64,000 nucleotides of DNA, taken from Sodalis praecaptivus. Its GTDB lineage: Bacteria > Pseudomonadota > Gammaproteobacteria > Enterobacterales > Enterobacteriaceae. Made by a program: the position numbers and the translations under genes. The stretch is taken from positions 3,276,760 through 3,340,759 of the forward strand of contig NZ_CP006569.1 of the NCBI RefSeq assembly GCF_000517425.1, written 5' to 3'. Positions 44,018 to 52,820 of this stretch are shown one piece after another. Positions within the stretch are counted from its first letter, which is position 1. Each line of letters opens with the position of its first letter. The notes below the pieces were generated by a model. That model made no database searches, was not told where the DNA came from, and saw nothing but the letters and a program-made list of their open reading frames with translations.

Positions 44018-45007
44018 TTAATAAATGCGGATTATTGACATATCGATGTGAGCTGAGCTTGTTACAGTAGAGCCACTATCTTGATAAACATACAAAGATA
44101 CGGCCCGACCCTGTGTTAAATATACAGCACATGTTAGTTCAAATATCATATCAATGGGCCAGTAATCCTTTGATGTCTGCCCTATAACGGCCTGCGCACT
44201 AGGAGAGGTTGAGCTATCAATTTTAAGGTACACGCTCGCCGTGGCTGGCGGACCTGAAAATCTTATGTGTGCTGTGAACAGGTAATAACCTTCTTTGGGG
44301 GCAGTGTAATTTCCGCTTGAGTATGCATTTTCAGTATCAACAACTTTCGTAGAAAAGGTCACTTTCTTAAATGTTGTATTGGGAATTGATAAACCAGACG
44401 ATGTCTCTTTAAGAATAACCAATCCTTTGGACGTGTCGCCCGTTCCGCCTTGTGAAATACTGAGTGGGATCGTAAGTCCTGATAGGGATGTAATGTCGGA
44501 ATTGTCGCCCGCTGATGCTTTCCCATCAAGTTCAGTTTTATCAGCTTTTTTATCTAACTCAGTATTGAAAACATCAGAGCCAATTTTATCATTAATAGAG
44601 TCGGTGATTTCGGCCATGCTTTTAATTGTGACTTGAGTACCGTCCGGCGCGGTCAGTGTAATGTCCCCTGCCCCGGTTAAAATCTGCTGCCAGCCGTCCA
44701 ATTGCGATTGATAAAATGCTAATTGAGCAGATAAGCGGCGGGCAAAATCAGGAACGGAGTCAACGTAAAAAGAGAGTATCGCATAGGGCTGGTCAGTCAA
44801 TGCTTCTCCCGGCGAAGTTACCAGCCTGAGCTGAGTGTTACTGTCAACCGCTTGAATTTCATAAGCGCGAACTGAACCTGAACCTGGTACCAGCAAAATC
44901 TGCCCAGGCCCGATACCATAAACATTATTGGCCCATTGCGTCCCTGTACCTGTCACGACAGTTGAGCTTTCCTCAGCATTTATTGTTCCTGCTTTATACC
45001 ATGCCAT
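44018..45007 (-). CDS. Phage tail fibre with C1q-like C-terminal knob
   Basis: The 329-aa protein begins MAWYKAGTINAEESSTVVTG, a common N-terminus of lambdoid side-fibre proteins. A heptad-like stretch (SDVFNTELDKKADKTELDGK) suggests trimeric coiled coil. The end (TFKKVTFSTKVVDTENAY, GYYLFTAHIRFSG, SSAHIDMSIIRIY) has the C1q/TNF-like jelly-roll pattern of receptor-binding tips. Confidence 0.65.
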   Translation of the reverse strand: MAWYKAGTINAEESSTVVTGTGTQWANNVYGIGPGQILLVPGSGSVRAYEIQAVDSNTQLRLVTSPGEALTDQPYAILSFYVDSVPDFARRLSAQLAFYQSQLDGWQQILTGAGDITLTAPDGTQVTIKSMAEITDSINDKIGSDVFNTELDKKADKTELDGKASAGDNSDITSLSGLTIPLSISQGGTGDTSKGLVILKETSSGLSIPNTTFKKVTFSTKVVDTENAYSSGNYTAPKEGYYLFTAHIRFSGPPATASVYLKIDSSTSPSAQAVIGQTSKDYWPIDMIFELTCAVYLTQGRAVSLYVYQDSGSTVTSSAHIDMSIIRIY

Positions 45008-45016
45008 GCGTTGACC

Positions 45017-45694
45017 TTATTGAAGTGAAAATTGATAGTTATCGTCATAAAATTGGGTTTCTATATAAAGCGACTTAGTCATTGATACAGGTAAATCCGG
45101 CGCACCGCCATTGTATTGGGCAACAAAATAAACCACTGGCGCGATTCCATCCGACGCCCCCATCCAATTATAAAAAATCGTCACACCAATGTTGGGATCA
45201 CCCGGGGAAGTCGGCTGATTCACTGCATACGAAAATCCGGAATACGCAGCGGCAGAAAAACCGCTAAGTCCGTTGATGTTATCGACCCGTTTTATCTGTA
45301 ATGGCAATGACGTGCCCGTATAGATGCATTTGCCTGACGCATCATAGAAGGCAATGCCCCAGCCAGAAGGATTAGGAACGTAATTACCAAACACATACAA
45401 ACGGAAACCATAAGTTCCGCTGGGGGTGCTATTATCTAGTATGACGTTAGCCACCCATTCAGAATTGTTAATTTCTAATGATGTCAGTGCCCCGACTTTA
45501 TTGTCTGAGGTTGCCTTGATAAAAAGGATTGCTCGTTGACTCGATGGGATACCCGTTGCGTAGCTTTGTGTTATTCCTCCAGTCTGTGCGGTGACGGTCA
45601 AGTCAATGACTTTAACCAATACCATAGGGGTATATTGTGGCGACGCAAAAAAACTGCCGTCCTGTCGCCAAATTTCCATACCATAATTTGCCAT
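45017..45694 (-). CDS. Phage tail-associated protein (DUF6453-like)
   Basis: The 225-aa protein opens MANYGMEIWRQDGSFFASPQ. This 'NYG-x-x-x-W-x-x-DG' start is shared by small proteins encoded just after J in lambdoid phages. Role unknown, probably tail tip. The start shares its neighbourhood with the end of the 45697 gene. Confidence 0.55.
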   Translation of the reverse strand: MANYGMEIWRQDGSFFASPQYTPMVLVKVIDLTVTAQTGGITQSYATGIPSSQRAILFIKATSDNKVGALTSLEINNSEWVANVILDNSTPSGTYGFRLYVFGNYVPNPSGWGIAFYDASGKCIYTGTSLPLQIKRVDNINGLSGFSAAAYSGFSYAVNQPTSPGDPNIGVTIFYNWMGASDGIAPVVYFVAQYNGGAPDLPVSMTKSLYIETQFYDDNYQFSLQ

Positions 45695-45696
45695 AT

Positions 45697-45975
45697 TTAT
45701 CCCGCATACACTACCAGTTGAACATAAGCGGCATTCAAATTAGACCACGTAATGGTACTACCATTGATCGATACATTGGGTTGGTTAGCTGCTGCAAACC
45801 CATTTCTAGAAATTAACTCATATGTGAGTGTTTTATCGGGCGGAATGTCATATGACCTGTTGCCTGACGTTCCTCCGTTGTAATCCACGATATCCATTAA
45901 ATACGTTGGTAGAAACGAATTCACGACATCATAATCCGAGTTGTTGACGTAAATACTCGCACCGAATTCAGCCAT
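45697..45975 (-). CDS. Small phage tail-associated protein
   Basis: The 92-aa protein (MAEFGASIYVNNSDYDVVNS ... NAAYVQLVVYAG) is beta-rich. It overlaps the J stop codon by one base, so it is coupled to J. Family not recognised; position implies a tail-tip role. Confidence 0.55.
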   Translation of the reverse strand: MAEFGASIYVNNSDYDVVNSFLPTYLMDIVDYNGGTSGNRSYDIPPDKTLTYELISRNGFAAANQPNVSINGSTITWSNLNAAYVQLVVYAG

Positions 45976-48900
45976 TATTCTAAGTTTCCTATCTTGACTC
46001 GAATCGCATTATTTCCATCATAAACGCTGATTTTATGCGGCTCGATAGTCAGTCTCCCACCGGAGCCACCATTAATCTGAAAGTCTCCATCTTTAGTTAA
46101 TTTCCAACCACTCTGCAGATCCACAAAATTTGTGGATTGAATATAGTTACCAATTTTCGCGTTAGTGATGCTTGCGTCTTCAATGTAAGCGCTATTTATG
46201 AAAACCTGACCACCTTGTGCGACAAAGGCCAAATCATAAGTTCCACTGTTAGCGTTGTAAATCCCGAATTGATCAGCATTGAACAGCACCAAGCTTTTTA
46301 CTACCGAGCCGTTAGCCTCCGCTCCGATAGACATACCTGCGCCATAGTACGTCCCATTCAAGTTGACCCCTGCCTTTACGCTATAGATTGCGCTTCCAGT
46401 GCCATCAGCATTAAAAACTGTCGTGGCCTTGGTTTCGATTGAGGCTTCATTTGCATTAAGCCTTGCCGTAACTAACTGCTGGTATTCGGCGAAAGCGCTG
46501 TTTGCATCAGCTTGGGCAGTTCTGACTTCAACTATCCCTGCGCGATTTTCCCCGTACTGCTGCCATTTTTGATAAACATCGGCATCATTGGCTAAAGCAT
46601 TTTCGATAATGGCGTCTGTATTGGTATCTATCTGACCAATAAGCTGGGCATATGTTTCGCTCTGCTTAATACTGTTATCGATATAGTCGATCATTCCGGC
46701 GGGATCGCTGTCAACTTCTCCTCTTGCCTCAACAAAGATTGATTTACCATAAGCATTTACACTTCGCACATAAAACCAGTAAGTAATCCCCGGCTTTAAG
46801 CTATCCTTTATCCAATATGTCGCCGTTCCGAGATAATCTGCCTCAGATTCGATGTCATTTATATTGATAATTTCTTCACTCGAAAACCAAAACTCAAATT
46901 GAGTCCCGTAAATTTTCGGCGCTGAAATATGAGGGGTTATGGTTATCTGAAAGAAACCCCCTTCTACTTCTATGGAAGTGGGCGCAGCGGGGGCGCCTAT
47001 TACCATCTCAACCTGAGTCTCATCCCCAAGTCTACCCTGTTCATCCCTGCCACGTACGCCTACCAAGTAATCACCAACGTCTAGCCCATTGAAATAGTAT
47101 TCAAGTTCAGCAGTGTTGCCCTTACTGACAAGCTTTGTTTCTCTGTATAGGGTGACATCAAACGTAATATTTCGGTTTACCGTTGCCGTGGTCCACGTGA
47201 TTTTAGCCTGAGCCAAGGTACTGTCATTGATAGGGATAACCGTCAGATGCTCGATTGCAGGTATTTTGGTCGTGTTGTTTGTGGTTGGGTCTCCTTCAAA
47301 TTGCGCCCCTTCATCCACTACAGACTCTTTTTGTGGCTCATGCTGTAAAGCCGTTACCGTGTAGGTTCCATCGTCTGTATTCTCAGCAATCGCCATGATG
47401 CGGAAATAGCGAGTTGCCAGGGTGGACTTAGATAGTGTGAAAATACCCCATTTCTTTATACCTGCCGGCTCGCTTTCCAAGGTGATTATGCTGTCATTTG
47501 ATTGGCCTATGACACGGATCTTCACCAACTTAGCCAAATCATTCAGATAAGAAAAATACGCTGTTTCATCGGCTGCAAGTTCTAAAGGCGCATCTAAGGT
47601 AACCTGCCGCCCGGTGAAGGCAATAACACGACCGCCCATTCTCGCGCTGGCGTAGTCATTATCTGCCACGGTGATTATATCGCCCGGCAGCCCCACTAAT
47701 CCCTCACGCCCCGCATCGAAAACCACAGTTTGGGTTTCTAATTGTTCGGTCTTGAGGATCCAGCGTCCAACCCTATTCGCCTGCCCACGCGACGTGCATC
47801 CGAAAGCTGTGACTTTGGTCACATTGAGCCCGTAGCGCGCTATCAGCGTGTCGTCAGAGACATACTCAATATCAGAAGACCAGCCGTTGTCCGGGTTAAC
47901 CCATTCCACTTGAATAGCGGTATGGCGTGCCTTGCGCGCACTAGAGGAGTATTTGAAAGTCCCATCAACGACATTTGCGTTAGTGTATTGCCAGACAGGA
48001 TCGGATGGTCTGTCCTGAACGCAAGTCATCTGTAGACCATCCCAGATAGGCATGCCCCGGAAGCACGATGACAGGTCATAGAGCACATCGTATGCCTGCC
48101 GTTGATCGGTAATGTAAACGTTGCAAGTGAAACGAGGTTCTTGACCTCCGTACCCATCATCAACCAACACATCGCAATATTGGGCTACGGCAAACATGGC
48201 GAACTTATCACATCCAAAGCTCCCCAGTCGTTTCCCCAGCCCGTAACGCTCGTTAGTCACAAGGTCATAGAAAACCCATGCCGGATTGTTGGTCCATGCC
48301 AGCTTAAAACCCCCTGACCAAATTCCTGAATAGGTTCGCGTGTCAGGGTCGTAATTGTCCGGCACATTGACCATCAAGCCCTTCATGTCATAAGTCCGGG
48401 TGGGTATGCCGCTGAACTGCCCTGTATAATCAATCGTGGTGCCGACTACTACGCTATTGGGGTAATTAAGCTTGGCGTCGATAATTTCCGTATAGCTGCT
48501 AAAATACGTGGAATTTTGAAGCTTGCTTGAAGTGCTATCCGGCTCAACTCGCACCAGCCTAAACGACCAAGGCGTATAACCGGGCGCATCGATAATGTGC
48601 GATTCGAGATACTGCCCACTGATTTTACCGTCGATATTCACCGTCTCTTCAGTGATCCACTGTTCGCTCTGGTTCTGAACCTGAATCATGATATTGACGC
48701 TGGTATAGCCCAAGTTGCCGTCATCGTCCTGTTCTACTAACGATTGAACTCCAAGCGTTACACGCACCCTGTCAACATCGCTATCGGTAACTGTTTTTAC
48801 AATGGGCGAAGCCTGTAGCAGGACCGTGCTGACCCCCACCTCATTTTCAATATCAGAGTAACCGGGCAGATATGTTTGGTCCTGCGTCCCAGGCGTCCAG

Positions 48901-49103
48901 CTTGCATCCACGCCTGAGAAATTGGCGTTACCGTTGGAATCAAGCACGGGCGTGTCGTTTAGGTAAAAGGATTTCAGTCCATCAACAGGCCCGTAAATTG
49001 GCCCCTCAGATATGAGGTCGACAATTTGCAAACGTTGAGTTGATTTGAGATTGTCCGCTTTTTCTGTTGGAGTGCTTGCGCTACTGCTGCTTCCGCCACC
49101 CAT
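45975..49103 (-). CDS. J: Tail tip host-specificity protein J
   Basis: At 1042 aa it is close to lambda J (1132 aa). The N-terminus (STQRLQIVDLISEGPIYGPV) and the segments RVTLGVQSL, YDMKGLMVNVPDNYDP, CFRGMPIWDGLQMTCVQDRP and fibronectin-like repeats (about 600-800) follow lambda J order. It forms the central tail spike and decides host receptor specificity. Unlike lambda, it is separated from the I gene by about 3.7 kb of cargo. Confidence 0.9.
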   Translation of the reverse strand: MGGGSSSSASTPTEKADNLKSTQRLQIVDLISEGPIYGPVDGLKSFYLNDTPVLDSNGNANFSGVDASWTPGTQDQTYLPGYSDIENEVGVSTVLLQASPIVKTVTDSDVDRVRVTLGVQSLVEQDDDGNLGYTSVNIMIQVQNQSEQWITEETVNIDGKISGQYLESHIIDAPGYTPWSFRLVRVEPDSTSSKLQNSTYFSSYTEIIDAKLNYPNSVVVGTTIDYTGQFSGIPTRTYDMKGLMVNVPDNYDPDTRTYSGIWSGGFKLAWTNNPAWVFYDLVTNERYGLGKRLGSFGCDKFAMFAVAQYCDVLVDDGYGGQEPRFTCNVYITDQRQAYDVLYDLSSCFRGMPIWDGLQMTCVQDRPSDPVWQYTNANVVDGTFKYSSSARKARHTAIQVEWVNPDNGWSSDIEYVSDDTLIARYGLNVTKVTAFGCTSRGQANRVGRWILKTEQLETQTVVFDAGREGLVGLPGDIITVADNDYASARMGGRVIAFTGRQVTLDAPLELAADETAYFSYLNDLAKLVKIRVIGQSNDSIITLESEPAGIKKWGIFTLSKSTLATRYFRIMAIAENTDDGTYTVTALQHEPQKESVVDEGAQFEGDPTTNNTTKIPAIEHLTVIPINDSTLAQAKITWTTATVNRNITFDVTLYRETKLVSKGNTAELEYYFNGLDVGDYLVGVRGRDEQGRLGDETQVEMVIGAPAAPTSIEVEGGFFQITITPHISAPKIYGTQFEFWFSSEEIININDIESEADYLGTATYWIKDSLKPGITYWFYVRSVNAYGKSIFVEARGEVDSDPAGMIDYIDNSIKQSETYAQLIGQIDTNTDAIIENALANDADVYQKWQQYGENRAGIVEVRTAQADANSAFAEYQQLVTARLNANEASIETKATTVFNADGTGSAIYSVKAGVNLNGTYYGAGMSIGAEANGSVVKSLVLFNADQFGIYNANSGTYDLAFVAQGGQVFINSAYIEDASITNAKIGNYIQSTNFVDLQSGWKLTKDGDFQINGGSGGRLTIEPHKISVYDGNNAIRVKIGNLE

Positions 49104-49267
49104 GTTTTACTCCCATTAAATAAAGCTCGCTGAATCGAGCCGATGACTGATCAAATATCAGGATTTACTTATGTAGTGTAAGGTTTACGTTAAGTGTTCG
49201 GCTCGCCCATGTGAGTGTGGACACGCTTATCACTGGGTGAATGGTTGGAAGCTGAGTTAGGAAAATT

Positions 49268-49489
49268 ATGCAAATTCATTCAAAAGCGACAGATGACGGC
49301 AGAATGATTGCTTTACAAGTTGCTTTCACTGCTTTGGTTGACCTATGGGGAAGGGATAGACCCGAACTTAAAAAAAAATTAATCAGCTTTTTAGAGGAAA
49401 CGGGGATGGACCCTGAAAATAAACGTTCATCTGCTGCATTCTATGAGCTTATCGAAATGATAAGGGCACTCGAAGAACGACGCGGATAG
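49268..49489 (+). CDS. Small hypothetical protein on the opposite strand
   Basis: The 73-aa, mainly helical protein (MQIHSKATDDGRMIALQVAF, FYELIEMIRALEERRG) has AGGA 7 nt upstream. It is transcribed against the tail operon, as morons expressed in the lysogen often are. Family not recognised. Confidence 0.5.
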   Translation: MQIHSKATDDGRMIALQVAFTALVDLWGRDRPELKKKLISFLEETGMDPENKRSSAAFYELIEMIRALEERRG

Positions 49490-49582
49490 TGCCATCAGGG
49501 TTACGAATAGTGACCCTTCTTTTTTCTAAATCATATCTTGTTTTTTTCTTTTTCATATTCTCTCCTGTGTTTCGGGCCATAA

Positions 49583-49603
49583 AAAAACCCGCCGAGGCGG
49601 GTC
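49583..49603 (-). terminator. Rho-independent terminator, minus strand
   Basis: On the minus strand: ACCCGCC-TC-GGCGGGT followed by a T-run. It separates the baseplate-like gene from J and, read in plus, lies after the small gene at 49268. Confidence 0.75.
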
Positions 49604-49620
49604 AGTTATGGTGTTTGTAG

Positions 49621-49962
49621 TTAGGGGTACTGTATCAATCCATAATCAGTTTGGGCCTCAAACTCTACGGTAAGAAGCCGGTTTTTTCTGTCTAGATCCC
49701 ACGTGAAGTCTTTCAGTCCGGTGACGCCATCTATTGCTAAAATTTCGGCTCGTAGGGCATTTATAGCGCCGTTAATTGTCAGATGTTTGCCCAATATGGA
49801 CTGAAAATATGGCGTTCCAAAGTCTGCATCTAGGAACCATTCACCGCGAAACAGTGACAGCCGAAATTCTATCTGCTGTCTAACTCGTTCGGCACCATCC
49901 ACATATTGCAAATCGCCACTTTGAAACACGATTTTCCCATCTGTAATTTTGATATCAATCAT
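49621..49962 (-). CDS. Baseplate-type phage protein (gp46/XkdS-like)
   Basis: From ATG 49962 the 113-aa protein reads MIDIKITDGKIVFQSGDLQY, then VRQQIEFRLSLFRGEWFLDA, FGTPYFQSILGK. The 'Q..RL..F.GEWFLD...G.PY...LGK' pattern belongs to baseplate proteins of contractile-tailed phages. The longer frame to 50088 overlaps the preceding gene and is not used. A contractile baseplate gene in a lambda-like tail cluster is out of place. Confidence 0.6.
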   Translation of the reverse strand: MIDIKITDGKIVFQSGDLQYVDGAERVRQQIEFRLSLFRGEWFLDADFGTPYFQSILGKHLTINGAINALRAEILAIDGVTGLKDFTWDLDRKNRLLTVEFEAQTDYGLIQYP

Positions 49963-50005
49963 AGTCATCCCGGCAATAAAAAGCCCACCTGGGTGGGCTT
50001 CGGCA

Positions 50006-50284
50006 TTACCAATAGTAAACATGGGGTTTGCTGTTACCGAGCGGGAAAGCGACTCCATCGTAGTCACGACACCCTTGCATAATGGCACGGCACAAGGCTT
50101 TGTTCTTGCGCCGGCGTGGGCGATTCATGAACAGATTTACCCACCAGCCGGGACTGTTGCCATAGTTAACAGGCCGGCGCGAGTATGGTACGAACTCCCG
50201 ACTTTTAACCCCTGGATAAACCGTGTAAAGAGGGCGAATTTTACCATCGCCCATGCGGTCTTTTACTTTGTTTTTTATGGACAT
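50006..50284 (-). CDS. Conserved phage hypothetical protein
   Basis: The 92-aa basic protein (MSIKNKVKDRMGDGKIRPLY, GWWVNLFMNRPRRRKNKALC, GVAFPLGNSKPHVYYW) has GGAG 6 nt upstream. The Arg/Lys-rich centre with a KPHVYYW end recurs in lambdoid prophages as I recall them; function unknown. Confidence 0.6.
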   Translation of the reverse strand: MSIKNKVKDRMGDGKIRPLYTVYPGVKSREFVPYSRRPVNYGNSPGWWVNLFMNRPRRRKNKALCRAIMQGCRDYDGVAFPLGNSKPHVYYW

Positions 50285-50336
50285 TTTAGGCTCCTATAAG
50301 TTACCTAAAAAATGTCCTCCGCGTAGTAGTACATTG

Positions 50337-50567
50337 TCAGTCCTTATGCTTAAGCTCTGCCCTGCGTTCCTGCATATTCGCACCGAAATGTTGACGTTGG
50401 TTCCCACACATCCAGCATGAACAACGACAAGGTGTATGATAAGCCACGCCTGCGTTTCTAGGCGTAACCTGTCCAAATTGGCAGAAGCCAGAACTATTGT
50501 ATTGGCCTCGTTTAGCCTTTAACCGCTTTTGATGGTGCCGTCGAAGGGCACGATTTCTGTTTGTCAT
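50337..50567 (-). CDS. Conserved small phage protein with Cys cluster
   Basis: The 76-aa protein starts with very basic MTNRNRALRRHHQKRLKAKR and carries CRCSCWMCGN, a likely metal-binding knuckle. GGGAG lies 8 nt upstream of the ATG, inside a possible hairpin (50573-50630). Function unknown; a nucleic-acid-binding role is suggested by composition. Confidence 0.6.
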   Translation of the reverse strand: MTNRNRALRRHHQKRLKAKRGQYNSSGFCQFGQVTPRNAGVAYHTPCRCSCWMCGNQRQHFGANMQERRAELKHKD

Positions 50568-50572
50568 TTCGT

Positions 50573-50630
50573 AACTCCCGAGTTAAAACAGGAGCGGCCA
50601 CACCTTCGCATGACCGCCTGAACGGGAGTT
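50573..50630 (-). promoter_or_regulatory. Possible ribosome-site-masking hairpin
   Basis: On the minus strand AACTCCCG (50630-50623) can pair with CGGGAGTT (50580-50573), which contains the GGGAG ribosome site of the gene at 50567. A second inner inverted repeat (GCGG...CCGC) may extend the structure. Confidence 0.45.
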
Positions 50631-50691
50631 CAGAATGATTAAGTTGTCTGTTCATAAGATGCCACCTTCATACTGGATAGCACTGCATCGA

Positions 50692-51063
50692 TTAGCTCAG
50701 CTTGCGTAATTCCGCAGCGACCGAAAGAACATCGTGAATTCCTTGAGCGGCCTCCACTACATAGTCAGCCAGCCCCGGCACAGGCGTGATTGTCACCCCA
50801 TTCATCTCAAGGAAAATCATTGCGCTCGCAATTGCAGTCCTTTTGTTCGCATCGTTAAATCCATGGCCCCGTGCTATCGCCAGGAGTAATGCTGCCGCAA
50901 GTTCAAAAGGGTCGTTTTTTTGGTCGTAAACGTGTAGATTTTCCACGCGAGCAACCATCCCCTCAACCAAACCGATATCGCGGTAACCACTAAGGCCGCC
51001 AAACTCCTCTAACTGTCTATCGTGGATAGCTATCACCTGCTCTACAGTTAGAAAAAAAATCAT
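50692..51063 (-). CDS. doc: Doc-family toxin (Fic fold kinase)
   Basis: The 123-aa protein has the Doc/Fic signature HGFNDANKRT (HxFxDANKR) and LAAALLLAIARGHGF. Doc phosphorylates elongation factor Tu and halts translation. It is encoded downstream of phd with a 4-nt ATGA overlap. All motif residues are present, so it should be active. Confidence 0.93.
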   Translation of the reverse strand: MIFFLTVEQVIAIHDRQLEEFGGLSGYRDIGLVEGMVARVENLHVYDQKNDPFELAAALLLAIARGHGFNDANKRTAIASAMIFLEMNGVTITPVPGLADYVVEAAQGIHDVLSVAAELRKLS

Positions 51064-51284
51064 TTATCGGCCAGTTCTTCAAACAGTGCCTTGCTCTCAG
51101 GCTTGCTCATGACTCGGCCCAAAGCGGCATCAAATTTAGCCTGCTGCAAGGCGGCAAACTGTTCTGCACTGATAACCACCACATCAGGAGCCGTGCGTCG
51201 AGTGATGGTAACCGGCTGCTCGTTAGCTTTATCCAGCACATCGGCAAGCTTTGCTCTAGCGTCCGAATACGTGAATGTGATCAT
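51060..51284 (-). CDS. phd: Phd-family antitoxin
   Basis: The 74-aa protein begins MITFTYSDARAKLADVLDKA and continues VTITRRTAPDVVVISAEQFA, the Phd/YefM DNA-binding fold; the acidic C-terminus would bind Doc. It is the first gene of the operon and normally autorepresses it. A TTGTACAA palindrome at 51323-51330 is a possible operator. Confidence 0.92.
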   Translation of the reverse strand: MITFTYSDARAKLADVLDKANEQPVTITRRTAPDVVVISAEQFAALQQAKFDAALGRVMSKPESKALFEELADK

Positions 51285-51437
51285 GTGATTTAACTCCGCT
51301 GGATACGAAAACTACTCTTCAATTGTACAACTCAAGTGAGTGAGGCGTCAAATTGAGCAGCCGTATGCGTCAACTGTGCATGCGATCATCCTCTTTTGCA
51401 CCTATCACCGCGTCGTCAACTCTGGATAAAATAAAAA

Positions 51438-52358
51438 TCATTGGATACTCGCATTATCTTTATTAGGTATATTATTTGAGACAGGAGAGTAATTTACTAT
51501 TAGAGTAATCCCATTCTTTTTATCCAATGACATGAATATACTAGTCACGTCACTATATTCGTCAGCACCCCATAAATATAAGACATTAGTTATTTTACCT
51601 AAGTTACCTCTAAATCCTCCTATTTCTGAGGCCATCTTTTTAAAATTAACTGTGTTATATGGGTATCTAGCCACAACAGAATCCAAGTATCCCTCAAAAC
51701 CGCAATATTCGACATCTGATAATGAATTTATTGTTTTGAATAACTCTTCTTTTTGCAATACAAAACATGACTCGCCATTATTTTTTTGTTTTCCATTTTT
51801 TAGATTTAAAACAAGTTCATTTGTTAATTTTCCGAAGGGATATGTCCCGACCAGTGTCACGAATGGTAAGTTTTCAGGGGCACCTCTCCATTTTGAACCA
51901 TCTAAATTGAATTTGAATTGTGTTGGCCCCTCTCTATAAACGGGGACCTCCACTATCATTGTTTTAGATAAATAAATACTCTCTGCGAATCCTCTAGGCT
52001 CTTCAACTGCTGCAACATTCGAGTTATCTTTTCCGATTCTAAGGTTTAGTTCAATTATATTCCCATTATCAAATTTAGCATGAGCCTTACAGTTATCTTC
52101 TTGTTGGCAAAAAAATTGGCCTTTCGTTAAGAAAAATCCTGATTTTTTCGTTATTTTATCATCTTGGCTTATCATAACAATGCTTAGTTTTGAACCGCCA
52201 TTATATGGAAATTGGAACTCTTTTGAATTAAGCGATTCTAGATAGGCTGAATATTCTCTTACCCCCCTCATTTCATCTTTAGTTTCTTTATAATCCCAAG
52301 CATCCACCCGAATAGAAATAAAAAACAAGACTAGAGTTAATAAGTTAATTATCTTCAT
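51438..52358 (-). CDS. Secreted hypothetical protein, AT-rich
   Basis: The 306-aa product has a signal peptide (MKIINLLTLVLFFISIRVDA, cleavage about residue 20) and a soluble mature part with four Cys, including a pair in FFCQQEDNCKAH. No domain recognised. GC content is far below that of flanking tail genes, marking a recent import (moron) that may alter the lysogen surface or periplasm. Confidence 0.65.
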   Translation of the reverse strand: MKIINLLTLVLFFISIRVDAWDYKETKDEMRGVREYSAYLESLNSKEFQFPYNGGSKLSIVMISQDDKITKKSGFFLTKGQFFCQQEDNCKAHAKFDNGNIIELNLRIGKDNSNVAAVEEPRGFAESIYLSKTMIVEVPVYREGPTQFKFNLDGSKWRGAPENLPFVTLVGTYPFGKLTNELVLNLKNGKQKNNGESCFVLQKEELFKTINSLSDVEYCGFEGYLDSVVARYPYNTVNFKKMASEIGGFRGNLGKITNVLYLWGADEYSDVTSIFMSLDKKNGITLIVNYSPVSNNIPNKDNASIQ

Positions 52359-52406
52359 TTTAATGGCCCACCTATGGCATCACATCACGAAAACTCATAG
52401 ATTTTT

Positions 52407-52739
52407 TCACAGACAGTTACGCGCTGACTCAAGCCACCCATCAGCCAACCACACCGGTTGCAGGTGCGTCCGCACCACTGAACCGCTGTCTGTTTTATCG
52501 ACATCGGTGAGCGCTATAACACCAGTAAATGTAACGCTCACTGAAATTCTATAGCCATTCTCAGTCTCGATGCTCGTTGTCGCTGGATTAAGCCTTTGCC
52601 ATGCGGGAGCAAGACATAGTGCATACTCTCTCGGTGTTTTTGATGTTTTGACTTCCAGGGCGGGTTTTTTGTTTTCCAAGCCAGACATTGAGCATCCCGT
52701 CAAAACAATGACAGCCAGACACAACAAAGATATTTTCAT
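52407..52739 (-). CDS. Prophage lipoprotein
   Basis: The 110-aa product begins MKISLLCLAVIVLTGCSMSG, with lipobox LTGC at residues 13-16. The mature part (REYALCLAPAWQRLNPATTS ... VWLADGWLESARNCL) resembles small lipoproteins encoded beside lambdoid tail genes. Function unknown; surface exclusion is one possibility. Confidence 0.65.
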   Translation of the reverse strand: MKISLLCLAVIVLTGCSMSGLENKKPALEVKTSKTPREYALCLAPAWQRLNPATTSIETENGYRISVSVTFTGVIALTDVDKTDSGSVVRTHLQPVWLADGWLESARNCL

Positions 52740-52820
52740 TGATAACCCTTACCGTTACATTTCGCAACAGCATATCACCAGACAAAAGTAACGTAACGCA
52801 AATTGTAAGTAAGCTTGCGA

